From Algoriphagus sp. (lineage in GTDB: Bacteria; Bacteroidota; Bacteroidia; Cytophagales; Cyclobacteriaceae), in contig NZ_JAUXYL010000038.1 of NCBI RefSeq assembly GCF_030694375.1, positions 248,001 through 312,000 on the forward strand: a stretch of DNA of 64,000 nt, given 5' to 3'. The position numbers were made by a program, and so were the translations under genes. Numbering within the stretch: position 1 is the stretch's first letter; the number at the start of each line of letters is the position of its first letter. Below are positions 1 to 9,077 of the stretch, in pieces. The notes beneath the pieces were generated by a model. That model had not been told where the DNA came from. It was given only the letters and a program-made list of their open reading frames with translations, and searched no databases.

Positions 1-2
1 TA

Positions 3-752
3 ATAGGGCGGATTGATGGGGTTGATTCTAGCGTAAATTCAGAGGAAATTCCGCTCTCGGCACGATTCGTCCCCCAGTCTGTGAAAGATTTTTATTTTAC
101 AGGCCTATTTGTGATTATTTTTTTCCTCGCCTTGTATAAGCTTGCCTACCCATATTTGTTGGCAGTGATGCTTCAGCCCTTGGCAGTAATCAGTGCTGAG
201 GACTTTTCTGAAAGCGGCAACCTTCAAAAGTTTTTTTCATTTGATATTATTTTCTACCTCTTGATTGTGGGGATGATGATTTCGCAGACTGCTGTTACAG
301 GTTTGGTGATTTTCAAAAAAGACTGGCTGGAAACATGGATTGGATTGGATTTTTCTTCACTCTTGCTGATTTGGCTACTTGGCGCATTTGCAATATTGGT
401 ATTGACCATCTTTAAGTTTATCGGTATCCGCGTGATCTCTTACTTATTTGATTTGGGAAAGGCGGAGTTTTCGCATTTTTTCTACCTTTTGAGATTGGTA
501 GTTTTTGGATTTGCCTTAGTATTGTTGGTGGGGGCTTATTTTGTTGCCAACAATTTTTCGGAACTGGGATCTGCTCTTACGATTTTAATTACGAGCTTCT
601 TTTGGTTTTATATTTTCGGAGTAGTGGGTTTATTTCTTATTATGATGAATAGACTGAGTTTTAAGAAATACCATTTATTTACCTACCTTTGTATCGCTGA
701 ATTAGTACCATTTCTAATCTTTTCAAAGTGGATTATGTTTCTTGGTCTATGA
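3..752 (+). CDS. DUF4271-like integral membrane protein, 5' truncated by the window
   Basis: The reading frame is open from base 3 without a stop, so the gene begins outside the window; a GTG at 81 is only an internal candidate start. The visible part has about six hydrophobic segments separated by short loops and ends with a membrane helix. It sits 34 bases before a uroporphyrinogen-III synthase gene, the place where DUF4271 membrane proteins are commonly found in Bacteroidota. I know of no established function for the family. The assignment rests on topology and neighbourhood, not on a diagnostic motif. Confidence 0.6.
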   Translation: MGRIDGVDSSVNSEEIPLSARFVPQSVKDFYFTGLFVIIFFLALYKLAYPYLLAVMLQPLAVISAEDFSESGNLQKFFSFDIIFYLLIVGMMISQTAVTGLVIFKKDWLETWIGLDFSSLLLIWLLGAFAILVLTIFKFIGIRVISYLFDLGKAEFSHFFYLLRLVVFGFALVLLVGAYFVANNFSELGSALTILITSFFWFYIFGVVGLFLIMMNRLSFKKYHLFTYLCIAELVPFLIFSKWIMFLGL

Positions 753-786
753 GGTGTTTTAACCAAAAATTAAGGAAATAACTAGC

Positions 787-1560
787 ATGAGTGCAACTCC
801 AAAAGATCGCTTTAAGCCAGTAAAAAGTATTCTAGTTTCCCAGCCAAAACCTACTGATGTAAATTCTCCCTACGTCCTGCTTTCGGAAAAGTATAAACTA
901 AAAATAGACTTTAGACAATTCATTAAGGTCGAGCCTGTTCCGCCAAAAGAATTCCGAAAGCAAAAGATTGATATTTTGAAGCATACGGCAGTCATTTTTA
1001 CAAGTCGGAATGCCATCGATCACTTTTTCGCGATTTGTAAGGATTTCAAGATAGAAATGCCTGCTGAAATGAAATATTTCTGTATTTCTGACCAAACTGC
1101 ACATTACCTCCAAAAGTATATTGTCATCCGAAAGCGAAAGTTATTCGTTGGGCAGAAGACAGCTGAGGATCTTTTTGATTACTTCAAGAAGCACAAAAAC
1201 GAGAAGTATTTATTCCCATGTTCTGATATCCGAAAGGATGACATACCTGGATACATGGAAAAACATGGTATTGCATTCACTGAGGCCATTATTTATCATA
1301 CGGTTGCAGCAGATTTGACTGATCTGGCAGATGTTAAATATGATGTTTTGGCCTTCTTCAGTCCATCAGGCATCAAATCCCTAAAACAAAACTTTCCGGA
1401 TTTCGTCCAAGGAAACACCAGAATTGCTGCATTTGGTCCTACTACAGCACAGGCTGTTCGGGATTTAGATTTGATTTTGGATATTGAGGCGCCAATGCCA
1501 AATGCGCCAAGTATGACGGGGGCTTTGGAGCTTTATATCAAAAAGGCCAATAATTTGTAA
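787..1560 (+). CDS. hemD: Uroporphyrinogen-III synthase
   Basis: Cytoplasmic enzyme that closes and inverts ring D of hydroxymethylbilane to give uroporphyrinogen III, the branch point to heme and siroheme. The 257-residue length fits HemD. Two Rossmann-like halves are visible: VKSILVSQPKP at the N-terminus with FTSRNAIDHFF near residue 75, and the second half with the typical FFSPSGIKSL (near 195) and IAAFGPTTAQA (near 217) segments. HemD is poorly conserved in sequence, but these SPSG and GPTTA motifs are characteristic. It follows the DUF4271 gene closely and may be co-transcribed with it. Its product feeds the cobA/CysG siroheme branch encoded at 57.8-59.3 kb. Confidence 0.85.
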   Translation: MSATPKDRFKPVKSILVSQPKPTDVNSPYVLLSEKYKLKIDFRQFIKVEPVPPKEFRKQKIDILKHTAVIFTSRNAIDHFFAICKDFKIEMPAEMKYFCISDQTAHYLQKYIVIRKRKLFVGQKTAEDLFDYFKKHKNEKYLFPCSDIRKDDIPGYMEKHGIAFTEAIIYHTVAADLTDLADVKYDVLAFFSPSGIKSLKQNFPDFVQGNTRIAAFGPTTAQAVRDLDLILDIEAPMPNAPSMTGALELYIKKANNL

Positions 1561-1634
1561 ATCTTAAAATCATTTTCTGTGGTTTTTCAGTTTAAATTCA
1601 TGTACTATTTAAGAATGGGAAAGACTACAGCCTG

Positions 1635-2615
1635 ATGAATACCAAAAGCCGCTTGGACAACTTTTTAAAAATAGGAATCGTGCTGATTCTGCTTTTAAAT
1701 GCAGTAAGCGCATATGGCCAACAGGACGCACAGTTTACCCAATACATGTACAATGGTATGTTTTACAATCCTGCTTTAGCGGGGAAAGAGGGAGGGTATC
1801 GTTTTTCTGTACTTCATCGATCCCAATGGATCAACTATACTACCAGTTCAGGACAAGGAGGGGCGCCTATCACTCAGTTGATCACCGCAGAAGGAAGGCT
1901 TGAGGGTAAAAATATAGGGTATGGCCTATCCATTGTCAATGATCAGATTGGAGCGGCGGGAAATCTTGAGATAAACCTGAAAGCGGGCTACCATAAAAAA
2001 ATAAACAGGGCCACATTAAGTTTTGGGGGGTATGCCGGAATATTTTCGAGCTCCTTGGATTATGGGGAAATTATTGTTGTCAATCCTGAACCTACTCTAC
2101 CGAACGCAGGCAAAGAAGGTCAATTAGCGTTGGATTTTGGAGCAGGTATTTTGTATGATCGAGGGCATTATTATTTGGGACTGAGTTCAAAACACCTAAA
2201 TCAGCCAGCATTTGATTTTGGAGATGGAGCCTACGCAAATCAGTTAAAAAATCATTCTTACGTATTGTTCGGTTATAGAATCAGACCGATAGGTCAATTG
2301 AGAATAGAACCAAGTTTGTTAATCAAAACCGTATCGTTTAATAATTTTTCTTATGATGTCAGCGTTATGGCAACACATCAGAATAAGATCAATGCAGGAT
2401 TGGCGTATCGTGGCGAGGAATCTATTTCTTTGATTTTGGGATATAGTTTATTGAGAGACAATTCTTTAAAGCTTGGTTATGCATTTGATTTAGTCACTGG
2501 AGGTTTGGATGCCAAATCCCCTACCAGTCACGAGTTAATGCTTAGGTATGTTCTTTCGTCCTCCAACCGAGAGATAGAACGTGTTATTCAAAGAACCCCA
2601 AGATTTAGATTTTAA
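1635..2615 (+). CDS. PorP/SprF family type IX secretion membrane protein
   Basis: Outer-membrane beta-barrel of the PorP/SprF family, which in gliding Bacteroidota supports type IX secretion and delivery of adhesins. A signal peptide (about residues 1-28, ending at the SAYGQQ segment) is followed by the family hallmark QDAQFTQYMYNGMFYNPALAG. The rest is a run of amphipathic strands rich in Gly and Tyr, ending in RYVL and a short polar tail. Length 326 fits the family. It lies directly upstream of gldK in the same direction, as in many Cytophagales. Several paralogs usually exist per genome, so the precise partner cannot be told from sequence. Confidence 0.88.
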   Translation: MNTKSRLDNFLKIGIVLILLLNAVSAYGQQDAQFTQYMYNGMFYNPALAGKEGGYRFSVLHRSQWINYTTSSGQGGAPITQLITAEGRLEGKNIGYGLSIVNDQIGAAGNLEINLKAGYHKKINRATLSFGGYAGIFSSSLDYGEIIVVNPEPTLPNAGKEGQLALDFGAGILYDRGHYYLGLSSKHLNQPAFDFGDGAYANQLKNHSYVLFGYRIRPIGQLRIEPSLLIKTVSFNNFSYDVSVMATHQNKINAGLAYRGEESISLILGYSLLRDNSLKLGYAFDLVTGGLDAKSPTSHELMLRYVLSSSNREIERVIQRTPRFRF

Positions 2616-2693
2616 ATCTGATTCTCGTTAAAATGCTTTACAGCAAAAGCCGATTACGTTTCGTTTACAAAAAGGTTTATAATTGGCAGGTTA

Positions 2694-2727
2694 TTTGCAT
2701 TATTGGGGTTTATTCGCCTAAATTTCG
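2694..2727 (+). promoter_or_regulatory. Candidate promoter of the gldKLMN operon
   Basis: TTTG at 2694-2697 and TAAATTTC at 2719-2726 are 21 bases apart and fit the Bacteroidota -33/-7 pattern TTTG-N19-21-TAnnTTTG with one mismatch. They lie in the gap between porP and gldK and would leave a leader of about 50 bases before the gldK start at 2784. This suggests that gldKLMN can be expressed independently of porP. Prediction from motif only. Confidence 0.4.
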
Positions 2728-2783
2728 AATTAGGATTAAGATTTGTGTTGAGCAAAAATTTGATGATTTCAAAAACGTCATTT

Positions 2784-3878
2784 ATGTATAAAAAAATGAA
2801 AATTCGCTTAGTCCCGATAACTTTGGGCCTAGCTTTAGCAACCCTTTTGCCAGGTTGCGGGCTTTTTAATAAGAAGGGATCTGCAAGTGAAAAGTCCAAC
2901 AGGCGAGGCGAGGTTACCGGGGTAGCCAAAAGAGCCAGCTGGCAGCAAAATCTTCCGATAGACATGGTGCCCGTGAAAGCTGGTACTTTTTGGATGGGAC
3001 AATCTGATGAAGATATTGCCTACACGCAGTCCGCTATGAATAAGCAAATCACTATTTCTGAATTTTTTATGGACAAATACGAAGTGTCCAATAACAAATA
3101 CAGACAATTTTTGGAGGCTGTTAAAAACGGAGAGTTAGCCACCGGCACCCCCACTACGCTAAAAGATCCACCCACATTTAATTTTGAGGAGCTTAAGCCT
3201 GACACTACAGTGTGGTCTACAAGCTTCTCTTATCATTATGGAGATCCTTTGATGGAATTTTATTTTGATCACCCAGCTTTTGATGATTATCCTGTTGTAG
3301 GAATTACTTGGGATCAAGCACAGCAATACTGTGTGTGGAGAACCTATCATCTCAGGGCTAATGATGACTCTGATTTTGATGTTCCTTCTTTTAGACTTCC
3401 TTCTGAGGCAGAGTGGGAATATGCAGCAAAAGGCGGTAAGGATGTCGCTAAATATCCTTGGGGAGGCCCTTATCTTAAAAACAAAAGAGGTTGTCTTATG
3501 GCAAACTTCAAACCGGGTAGAGGTAATTACATTGACGATGGCTTTGCCTACACTGCTCCTGTAGATGTGTTTTCCCCAAATGGGTTTGGACTTTACAACA
3601 TGTCAGGAAATGTGGCAGAATGGGTAATGGACGCCTACAAAGCTACCTCAAGAGTGGACACTTGGGATTTGGATCCAGTATACGATGATCCTAATGAACC
3701 AAGAAAAATTATTAGAGGCGGAAGCTGGAAAGATATTGCCCATTATCTAGAAACTTCTACCCGTACTTATGAATATCAAGACGTGGCACAAGCACACATT
3801 GGATTCAGAACGGCAATGACTTTTATTGGTAGATCAGGATCGATGGACGTGAAGTCTTCAAAGCGCTCAAAACGATAA
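2784..3878 (+). CDS. gldK: Gliding motility/T9SS lipoprotein GldK
   Basis: Outer-membrane lipoprotein that with GldN forms the periplasmic ring of the type IX secretion system (PorK homolog). The start at 2784 gives a short basic N-terminus and a lipoprotein signal ending in the lipobox LLPGC (lipidated Cys about residue 25); a longer in-frame start at 2703 would place nine charged or polar residues before it and overlaps the predicted promoter. The body is a formylglycine-generating-enzyme/sulfatase-modifying fold: VPVKAGTFWMGQ, YEVSNNKYRQF, WDQAQQYC, RLPSEAEWEYAA, GLYNMSGNVAEWV and IIRGGSWKD are visible. It is the first of four collinear genes gldK-L-M-N. Confidence 0.95.
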   Translation: MYKKMKIRLVPITLGLALATLLPGCGLFNKKGSASEKSNRRGEVTGVAKRASWQQNLPIDMVPVKAGTFWMGQSDEDIAYTQSAMNKQITISEFFMDKYEVSNNKYRQFLEAVKNGELATGTPTTLKDPPTFNFEELKPDTTVWSTSFSYHYGDPLMEFYFDHPAFDDYPVVGITWDQAQQYCVWRTYHLRANDDSDFDVPSFRLPSEAEWEYAAKGGKDVAKYPWGGPYLKNKRGCLMANFKPGRGNYIDDGFAYTAPVDVFSPNGFGLYNMSGNVAEWVMDAYKATSRVDTWDLDPVYDDPNEPRKIIRGGSWKDIAHYLETSTRTYEYQDVAQAHIGFRTAMTFIGRSGSMDVKSSKRSKR

Positions 3879-3923
3879 CCCAATTTTCAAAAAAAAACCT
3901 AAACCTTAATTCATAATTTACAA

Positions 3924-4706
3924 ATGGCTAGTAACAGCAACTCGTTTAAAGCAAAGTTCTACGGCAATTGGATGCCAAAAATCTACGGTATTGGTGCCGC
4001 TGTCGTAATTTTAGGTGCGATGTTTAAAATCCTCGATTGGCAATTTGCCAACATCATGATTGGTGTTGGTTTGACAACAGAGGCAATTATCTTTTTTCTT
4101 TCTTCATTTGAGCCAAGAGCTGAGGAAATGGATTGGAGTAAAATTTATCCTGAATTAGCTGATGGAGGTCCTAAAAAATCCAAAGGGGATGATGTCTCTG
4201 CGAAATTGGATGATATGCTTTCCAAAGCTAAAATAGGCCCGGAATTGATAGAAAGCCTAGGTAAAGGAATGCAAAACTTAGCAACTTCTGCTGAAAAAAT
4301 GGGCAATCTCTCCGATGCCGCAGTCGCTACTAATGAATATGCGACAAATGTAAAATCCGCTGCAAAAACGCTGGTGGATATGAATGCTTCTTACAGTAAA
4401 ACCGCAGCAGCCCTTACCGAAATGTCTGCAGCATCCCAAGATGCAAAAGCATATCATACTCAAGTTCAGAATGTAACCAAAAATCTTTCTGCTTTGAATA
4501 CAGTTTATGAAATGGAATTGCAGGATGCAAATAGTCATGTAAAGACATTGAATAAATTCTACAGCAATATGACTTCAGCGATGCAAGGCTTGTCCGAAGC
4601 AGGTAAAGAAACTGAAGCATTTAAAAATGAATTGGTCAAGTTGAATCAAAACGTTAGCTCGCTTAATAAAATTTATGGCGGAATGCTTTCAGCCATGAAA
4701 GGTTAA
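3924..4706 (+). CDS. gldL: T9SS motor protein GldL
   Basis: Inner-membrane protein that with GldM forms the proton-driven motor of type IX secretion and gliding. Two membrane helices are visible near residues 18-35 and 40-60 (YGIGAAVVILGAMFKILDW and IMIGVGLTTEAIIFFLSSFEP), including the conserved Glu in TTEAIIFFLSS, followed by a long cytoplasmic, Ala/Ser/Lys-rich helical tail with repeated coiled-coil segments to the C-terminus. Length 260 matches the family. Start codon ATG at 3924 lies 45 bases after gldK, and gldM follows after 37 bases, consistent with a single transcript. Confidence 0.95.
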   Translation: MASNSNSFKAKFYGNWMPKIYGIGAAVVILGAMFKILDWQFANIMIGVGLTTEAIIFFLSSFEPRAEEMDWSKIYPELADGGPKKSKGDDVSAKLDDMLSKAKIGPELIESLGKGMQNLATSAEKMGNLSDAAVATNEYATNVKSAAKTLVDMNASYSKTAAALTEMSAASQDAKAYHTQVQNVTKNLSALNTVYEMELQDANSHVKTLNKFYSNMTSAMQGLSEAGKETEAFKNELVKLNQNVSSLNKIYGGMLSAMKG

Positions 4707-4743
4707 TTAATCCCAAACATCTAAATAATAGATACTAAATAAG

Positions 4744-6342
4744 ATGGCAGGAGCTAAAGAGACACCTAGGCAGAGGATGATCGGAATGATGTACTTGGTA
4801 TTGACGGCCCTTTTGGCCCTCCAAGTAAGTAATCAGATCCTTCAGAAGTTCGTTCTCATCAACGATGGGATGGAAAGAACTTCAAGAAATTATATTGCAA
4901 AAAATGAATCCTCTGTAGCTAATATTAAAGGGGCAGTAGAAGAGCAGGGAAATAACCCGAAAGATGTTCCAAAAGTGGGAGCTTCTCAAGCGGTTAGAAA
5001 TGAGACGAAAGAAATTTTCTCGTATTTGGAAGACCTGAAACAGCAATTGATTACTCAGGCAAATGCAAAGAATGATGAAGGTAACTTTGTTAATTCCGCG
5101 TTGAAGAACACTGAAGTTCCGGGAAATTTATTTGCGAACAGTGGTAAAGGGGAAGAGTTGAAAGAGAAACTTAATAACTATCCCACCCAAATCTCAGGCA
5201 TTCTGAATGGTATAGGAATTACAGGAATGACTTTTCCTCCAATTGCACGGGATGCAAAAGATATTGAGCTATTTGCTAACGACAGAGAAGCTCGAAACAA
5301 GAGCTTTGTAAACCTCACGTTTGTAAAATCACCTGTTGGAGCGGTGTTGGCACTAATTTCCCAATATCAAAATGAAGTCTTGAATATAGAAAGTGAGGCA
5401 TTGAGCGAAATTGCCAAGTCAATAGGTACTTTCTATTTCAAAGCGGATATTTTGGAAGGTAAAATTGCTGCCGTTTCTAATGTGGTTGCAGCAGGCACCA
5501 AATTTCAAGGTGATATGTTTATCGCCTCTGCTTCGTCTTCTGCAGCCCCGACGATGACTTTGGGAGGACGTACAGTCCCTGTTGAAAATGGTTTTGGAAA
5601 AGTAGAGTTTACAGTACCTCCTGCGGGAAGTTATGACGACAAGGGTCTTTCCAGACAATTATTGAAAGGTGAAATCATCACCAATGTTGGAGGTGAAGAT
5701 CAAGTGATTCCTGTTGAATACGAATATTTTGTAGCGCAGCCTATCATCAAAGTTTCTTCAGAAGTTGTTCAGCAGCTATATGCCGATTGTGCCAATGAAT
5801 TATTGATTGAAGTTCCGGCCTTAGGCAACACCTATTCTCCTGACTTCAATGTGAGCAATGGACAATCCATCAAAGGAAGTAAACCTGGTCAGATTACAGT
5901 AATTCCTGGAGGGTCAGGAAAAGTTACTATTGGCGTAAGCAGTGGTGGAAATAGAATCGGTGACGTTGTATTTGATATTAAGCCTGTTCCATTGCCTACG
6001 ATTAAAGCTTTGGCAGCGAATGGATCTGAAATGGATGGAGCTGTTGCTCACGCAATAAATGTTTTCAGTGGAATGAAGGTGGCTGCGGTTGCAGAACCAA
6101 CGTTTGCAAGAACAATGGCGAAAGATTCCAATTTTGAAGTCACCGGGGGAGAACTTATTCTCCTAAGAAGTGAGGTTCCAAGAGGTACAGTTCCAATTGG
6201 TGGTAGTATGCGAACACTACTCGAAAGTGCACGTCCTGGCGATGATATCGTAATCAGAGTGACACAAGTTACAAGAACAAATTTCAGAGGAAATAAAATC
6301 AACTCTGAACTAAGACAGATTATCCGACTTGCTGTTAAGTAA
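4744..6342 (+). CDS. gldM: T9SS motor/stalk protein GldM
   Basis: Single-pass inner-membrane protein whose large periplasmic part spans to the GldK/GldN ring and transmits motor rotation (PorM homolog). The N-terminus AGAKETPRQRMIGMMYLVL with one membrane helix (about residues 14-32) is diagnostic. The periplasmic portion begins with a helical domain and continues with beta-rich domains, as in the known PorM/GldM structures. 532 residues is the usual length. It sits between gldL and gldN with short gaps of 37 and 28 bases. Confidence 0.95.
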   Translation: MAGAKETPRQRMIGMMYLVLTALLALQVSNQILQKFVLINDGMERTSRNYIAKNESSVANIKGAVEEQGNNPKDVPKVGASQAVRNETKEIFSYLEDLKQQLITQANAKNDEGNFVNSALKNTEVPGNLFANSGKGEELKEKLNNYPTQISGILNGIGITGMTFPPIARDAKDIELFANDREARNKSFVNLTFVKSPVGAVLALISQYQNEVLNIESEALSEIAKSIGTFYFKADILEGKIAAVSNVVAAGTKFQGDMFIASASSSAAPTMTLGGRTVPVENGFGKVEFTVPPAGSYDDKGLSRQLLKGEIITNVGGEDQVIPVEYEYFVAQPIIKVSSEVVQQLYADCANELLIEVPALGNTYSPDFNVSNGQSIKGSKPGQITVIPGGSGKVTIGVSSGGNRIGDVVFDIKPVPLPTIKALAANGSEMDGAVAHAINVFSGMKVAAVAEPTFARTMAKDSNFEVTGGELILLRSEVPRGTVPIGGSMRTLLESARPGDDIVIRVTQVTRTNFRGNKINSELRQIIRLAVK

Positions 6343-6370
6343 TTGGATTTCGAAGTAAATAAAGAAAATT

Positions 6371-7186
6371 ATGAAACGATTTGTGCAACACATCTTCCTA
6401 GCTGTTCTAATTGCCGTTGGCCTTATTCCATTAGGTTCCAATGCGCAGGTGGCAACTAGTGTTAATCCATCAGGATTTGGTGATCGCCAATTCTCCATGG
6501 ATACAATTTATTCAGCTAAGCGGATCAGGGAGGATGATAAGATGTATCAAATCTCGGTTTGGCGAAGAATAGATTTGAGAGAAAAGTACAACCTTTCGCT
6601 CTATGGTTCAGGTGATAACAAAGCCAATGGAATTGTAACTCAGATTTATAAGGCTATTGTTGATGAAAACGCATTTGAAGTATTTGCTGATCCGGACTTT
6701 TCCAAGCCGCTTTCTATTGCAGAGTTCCAAGATAATTTTTGGATTTCAGCAAATGGAGATTCAATCTTTTCTAAACAACTTTATTACTTGGATTTCAAAG
6801 AGGACTTTGTTTTTGATAAGCATCATTCCCAACTCAAATTTGATATCAAATACATTGAATTGGTGATGCCATCTCAAACAAATGCCAATGCGGGTCAAAA
6901 AACGGTTGGTTTTGTTCGATACAAGGACTTTGTCAACTACTTCAAAAATCATCCGACTGCCAGATGGCATAATTTTCAGAATATTTCCAAGAGCCTGACT
7001 TATGATGAAGCTTTTGAATCCAGATTATTTAGATCTGTAGTCAGAAGATTTACAAATCCGGATGAAGCGTTGATTGCTGATTTGATTAAATCAGATCATC
7101 CCAATCCGGAAATGCAGGCTTATCTCAATTCGCTTGGATTCGAATACAAACTGTTAGAATTTGAAAACTCCCTTTGGGAGTGGTAA
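6371..7186 (+). CDS. gldN: T9SS protein GldN
   Basis: Secreted periplasmic partner of GldK in the type IX secretion ring (PorN homolog). A signal peptide of about 26 residues ends at the GSNAQ segment. The mature part has the family pattern DTIYSAKRIREDDKMYQISVWRRIDLREK and, near the C-terminus, PNPEMQAYLNSLGFEYKLLEFENSLWEW. It is the last gene of the gldKLMN operon and is followed within six bases by a strong hairpin terminator. Confidence 0.93.
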   Translation: MKRFVQHIFLAVLIAVGLIPLGSNAQVATSVNPSGFGDRQFSMDTIYSAKRIREDDKMYQISVWRRIDLREKYNLSLYGSGDNKANGIVTQIYKAIVDENAFEVFADPDFSKPLSIAEFQDNFWISANGDSIFSKQLYYLDFKEDFVFDKHHSQLKFDIKYIELVMPSQTNANAGQKTVGFVRYKDFVNYFKNHPTARWHNFQNISKSLTYDEAFESRLFRSVVRRFTNPDEALIADLIKSDHPNPEMQAYLNSLGFEYKLLEFENSLWEW

Positions 7187-7191
7187 AATAA

Positions 7192-7219
7192 AAAGGGGCT
7201 TAGGCCCCTTTATTTTTTT
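7192..7219. terminator. Bidirectional terminator between gldN and uvrC
   Basis: Perfect 8-bp stem AAAGGGGC / GCCCCTTT (7192-7199 and 7204-7211) with a TTAG loop and T-rich flank on the plus strand, A-rich flank for the minus strand. It ends the gld operon and overlaps the last codons of the convergent uvrC gene, so it probably serves both. Confidence 0.85.
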
Positions 7220-9005
7220 CCATCCATTCTAGGAGTGATTTCGCTCGGCTCATTCCGATTACCTCAGTCAATTCTGCCTCACTCGCAGATTTTATGTTTT
7301 TTACTGATTTGAAATGTTTCAATAGTTTGTCGGCAGTATTTTCGCCAATCCCTAAAATCCCAGTCAGCTGTGTTCCAAATGCATTTTTGCTTCTGACTTT
7401 GCGATGAAAAGTAATTGCAAAGCGGTGTGCCTCATCGCGGATCCGCTGAAGTAATTTTAGACTTTCTGATTTTTTGTCGATGTGAATTGGATAGGAATCT
7501 CCCGGAAAATAGATTTCTTCCAATCGTTTGGCAATTCCGATGATTGGCATTCTTCCGTAAATTCCCAATTCCTGAAGCGCTTCGACTGCTGAGGATAATT
7601 GACCCTTGCCTCCATCGATTACAATCAGTTTCGGCAGTGGTTTTTCTTCCTCCATCAATCGTTTGTAGCGTCTCCCGACGATTTCCTTCATACTCGCAAA
7701 ATCGTTGGCTCCCTCCACCGTCTTGATGTGGTAGTGGCGATATTCCTTGACCGCCGGTTTCCCTCCCATAAAGCATACCATGCTCGCTACAGGGCTTGTC
7801 CCCTGAATATTCGAATTGTCAAAACACTCAATGTGATCCGGAATTTCGGGAAGGCTTAGATCCTGCTGAAGTTGCCTGATGACTCTATCCTTTTTGTCTT
7901 GGTTAAGCCCTTGAAGCAGCGCTTTTTCTTTTTTGTAATACAGCGCATTCTTGAGTGAAAGTTCGATAAGTTTCTTTTTATCCCCAATTTTTGGAACGCT
8001 TACATTGAGTCCGTCGATGGGATTTTCCAATTCAATATTGATTAGAACCTCATCTGCATCACTTTGAAATTGATCTTGGAGATGAATCAGGGCTGTGATC
8101 AATAACTCTTCGTTGCTTTCATCCAATCGTTTTTTCAATTCCACATTTTTGGAAGTGATCATCGCACCGTTCTTTACACGCATGAAGTTTACATAAGCGT
8201 ATTTTTCATCTGTGACGATGGTGCAAACATCCAGGTTTTGGATGCTTTGACTGGTGATGAGGGATTTGGATTGATATTTTTCTAAAAGATCCAATTTGTC
8301 TTTCATCTTTTGAGCCTTTTCAAACTCCAGATTCTCCGCCAAAGCTTGCATCTCCTGTTTGAAGTAGGTCTTTGGGACGCCAAGATTTCCTTTCAAAATA
8401 TGTTTTGCCTGTTCTAAATCCTTGAGATAGGGGGCTTCCTTTTGTAAGCCAATGCATGGTCCTTGGCAATTGCCGATATGATATTCGAGGCATACTTTGT
8501 ATTTGCCCTCATCGATTTTGTAGGGGTTCAGGTCGAGTTTACAGGTACGGATGGTAAATAAGTCACGGATGAGATCAAGAACATTGTTCATGGCCTTTAC
8601 GCTTGCAAATGGCCCAAAATAGGTTCCTCGCTTCGGGATGTGTTTGCGGGTTTGAAAAATGCGGGGAAAATTTTCCTTAGTGATAAGCAAATAAGGATAA
8701 GTCTTATCGTCCCTTAACAAAATGTTGTATCGGGGGTGACTTTTTTTGATGAGGTTATTTTCAAGCAGCAGCGCATCAAGCTCACTGTCCACGATCGTGA
8801 TTTCGATTTTTCGGATCTCCCTGACCATTCTTTTGGTCTTATGGTTCACTCCTGTATTTTTATTGAAATAGCTGCTGACCCGCTTTTTTAGGCTTTTGGC
8901 TTTGCCTACATAGATCAATTCATTTTCCTCATTAAAATACTTATACACTCCGGGTTGGTCGGGGAGTTGCAGGTGTTCTTCCGGTAAAAAAGATGAGGAT
9001 TGCAT
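7200..9005 (-). CDS. uvrC: Excinuclease ABC subunit C
   Basis: Nuclease subunit of nucleotide excision repair that cuts both sides of a lesion in the UvrB-DNA complex. Domains in order: GIY-YIG nuclease (GVYKYFNEENELIYVGKAKS, about residues 19-38), a Cys-containing region (CLEYHIGNCQGPCIG, about 171-185), UVR domain (EMQALAENLEFEKAQKMKDK, about 215-240), the RNase H-like C-terminal nuclease (IECFDNSNIQGTSPVASMV and LPKLIVIDGGKGQLSSA) and a C-terminal helix-hairpin-helix (TGILGIGENTADKLLKHF). Length 601 is normal. It is separated from the upstream penicillin-binding protein gene by a terminator and appears to be its own unit. Confidence 0.97.
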   Translation of the reverse strand: MQSSSFLPEEHLQLPDQPGVYKYFNEENELIYVGKAKSLKKRVSSYFNKNTGVNHKTKRMVREIRKIEITIVDSELDALLLENNLIKKSHPRYNILLRDDKTYPYLLITKENFPRIFQTRKHIPKRGTYFGPFASVKAMNNVLDLIRDLFTIRTCKLDLNPYKIDEGKYKVCLEYHIGNCQGPCIGLQKEAPYLKDLEQAKHILKGNLGVPKTYFKQEMQALAENLEFEKAQKMKDKLDLLEKYQSKSLITSQSIQNLDVCTIVTDEKYAYVNFMRVKNGAMITSKNVELKKRLDESNEELLITALIHLQDQFQSDADEVLINIELENPIDGLNVSVPKIGDKKKLIELSLKNALYYKKEKALLQGLNQDKKDRVIRQLQQDLSLPEIPDHIECFDNSNIQGTSPVASMVCFMGGKPAVKEYRHYHIKTVEGANDFASMKEIVGRRYKRLMEEEKPLPKLIVIDGGKGQLSSAVEALQELGIYGRMPIIGIAKRLEEIYFPGDSYPIHIDKKSESLKLLQRIRDEAHRFAITFHRKVRSKNAFGTQLTGILGIGENTADKLLKHFKSVKNIKSASEAELTEVIGMSRAKSLLEWMEKNKGA

Positions 9006-9011
9006 GGGTTA

Positions 9012-9042
9012 AAATTAAAAAAACAGCCTGTGATTCAGGCTG
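9012..9042 (-). terminator. Terminator of the sprE-pbp1A operon
   Basis: 7-bp stem CAGCCTG / CAGGCTG (9024-9030 and 9036-9042) with a 5-base loop. Read on the minus strand it is followed by a run of seven T. It lies between the PBP stop codon and the uvrC start. Confidence 0.8.
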
Positions 9043-9077
9043 CTTTTAATGGTATGTATTTTAAATAACTGACTAAA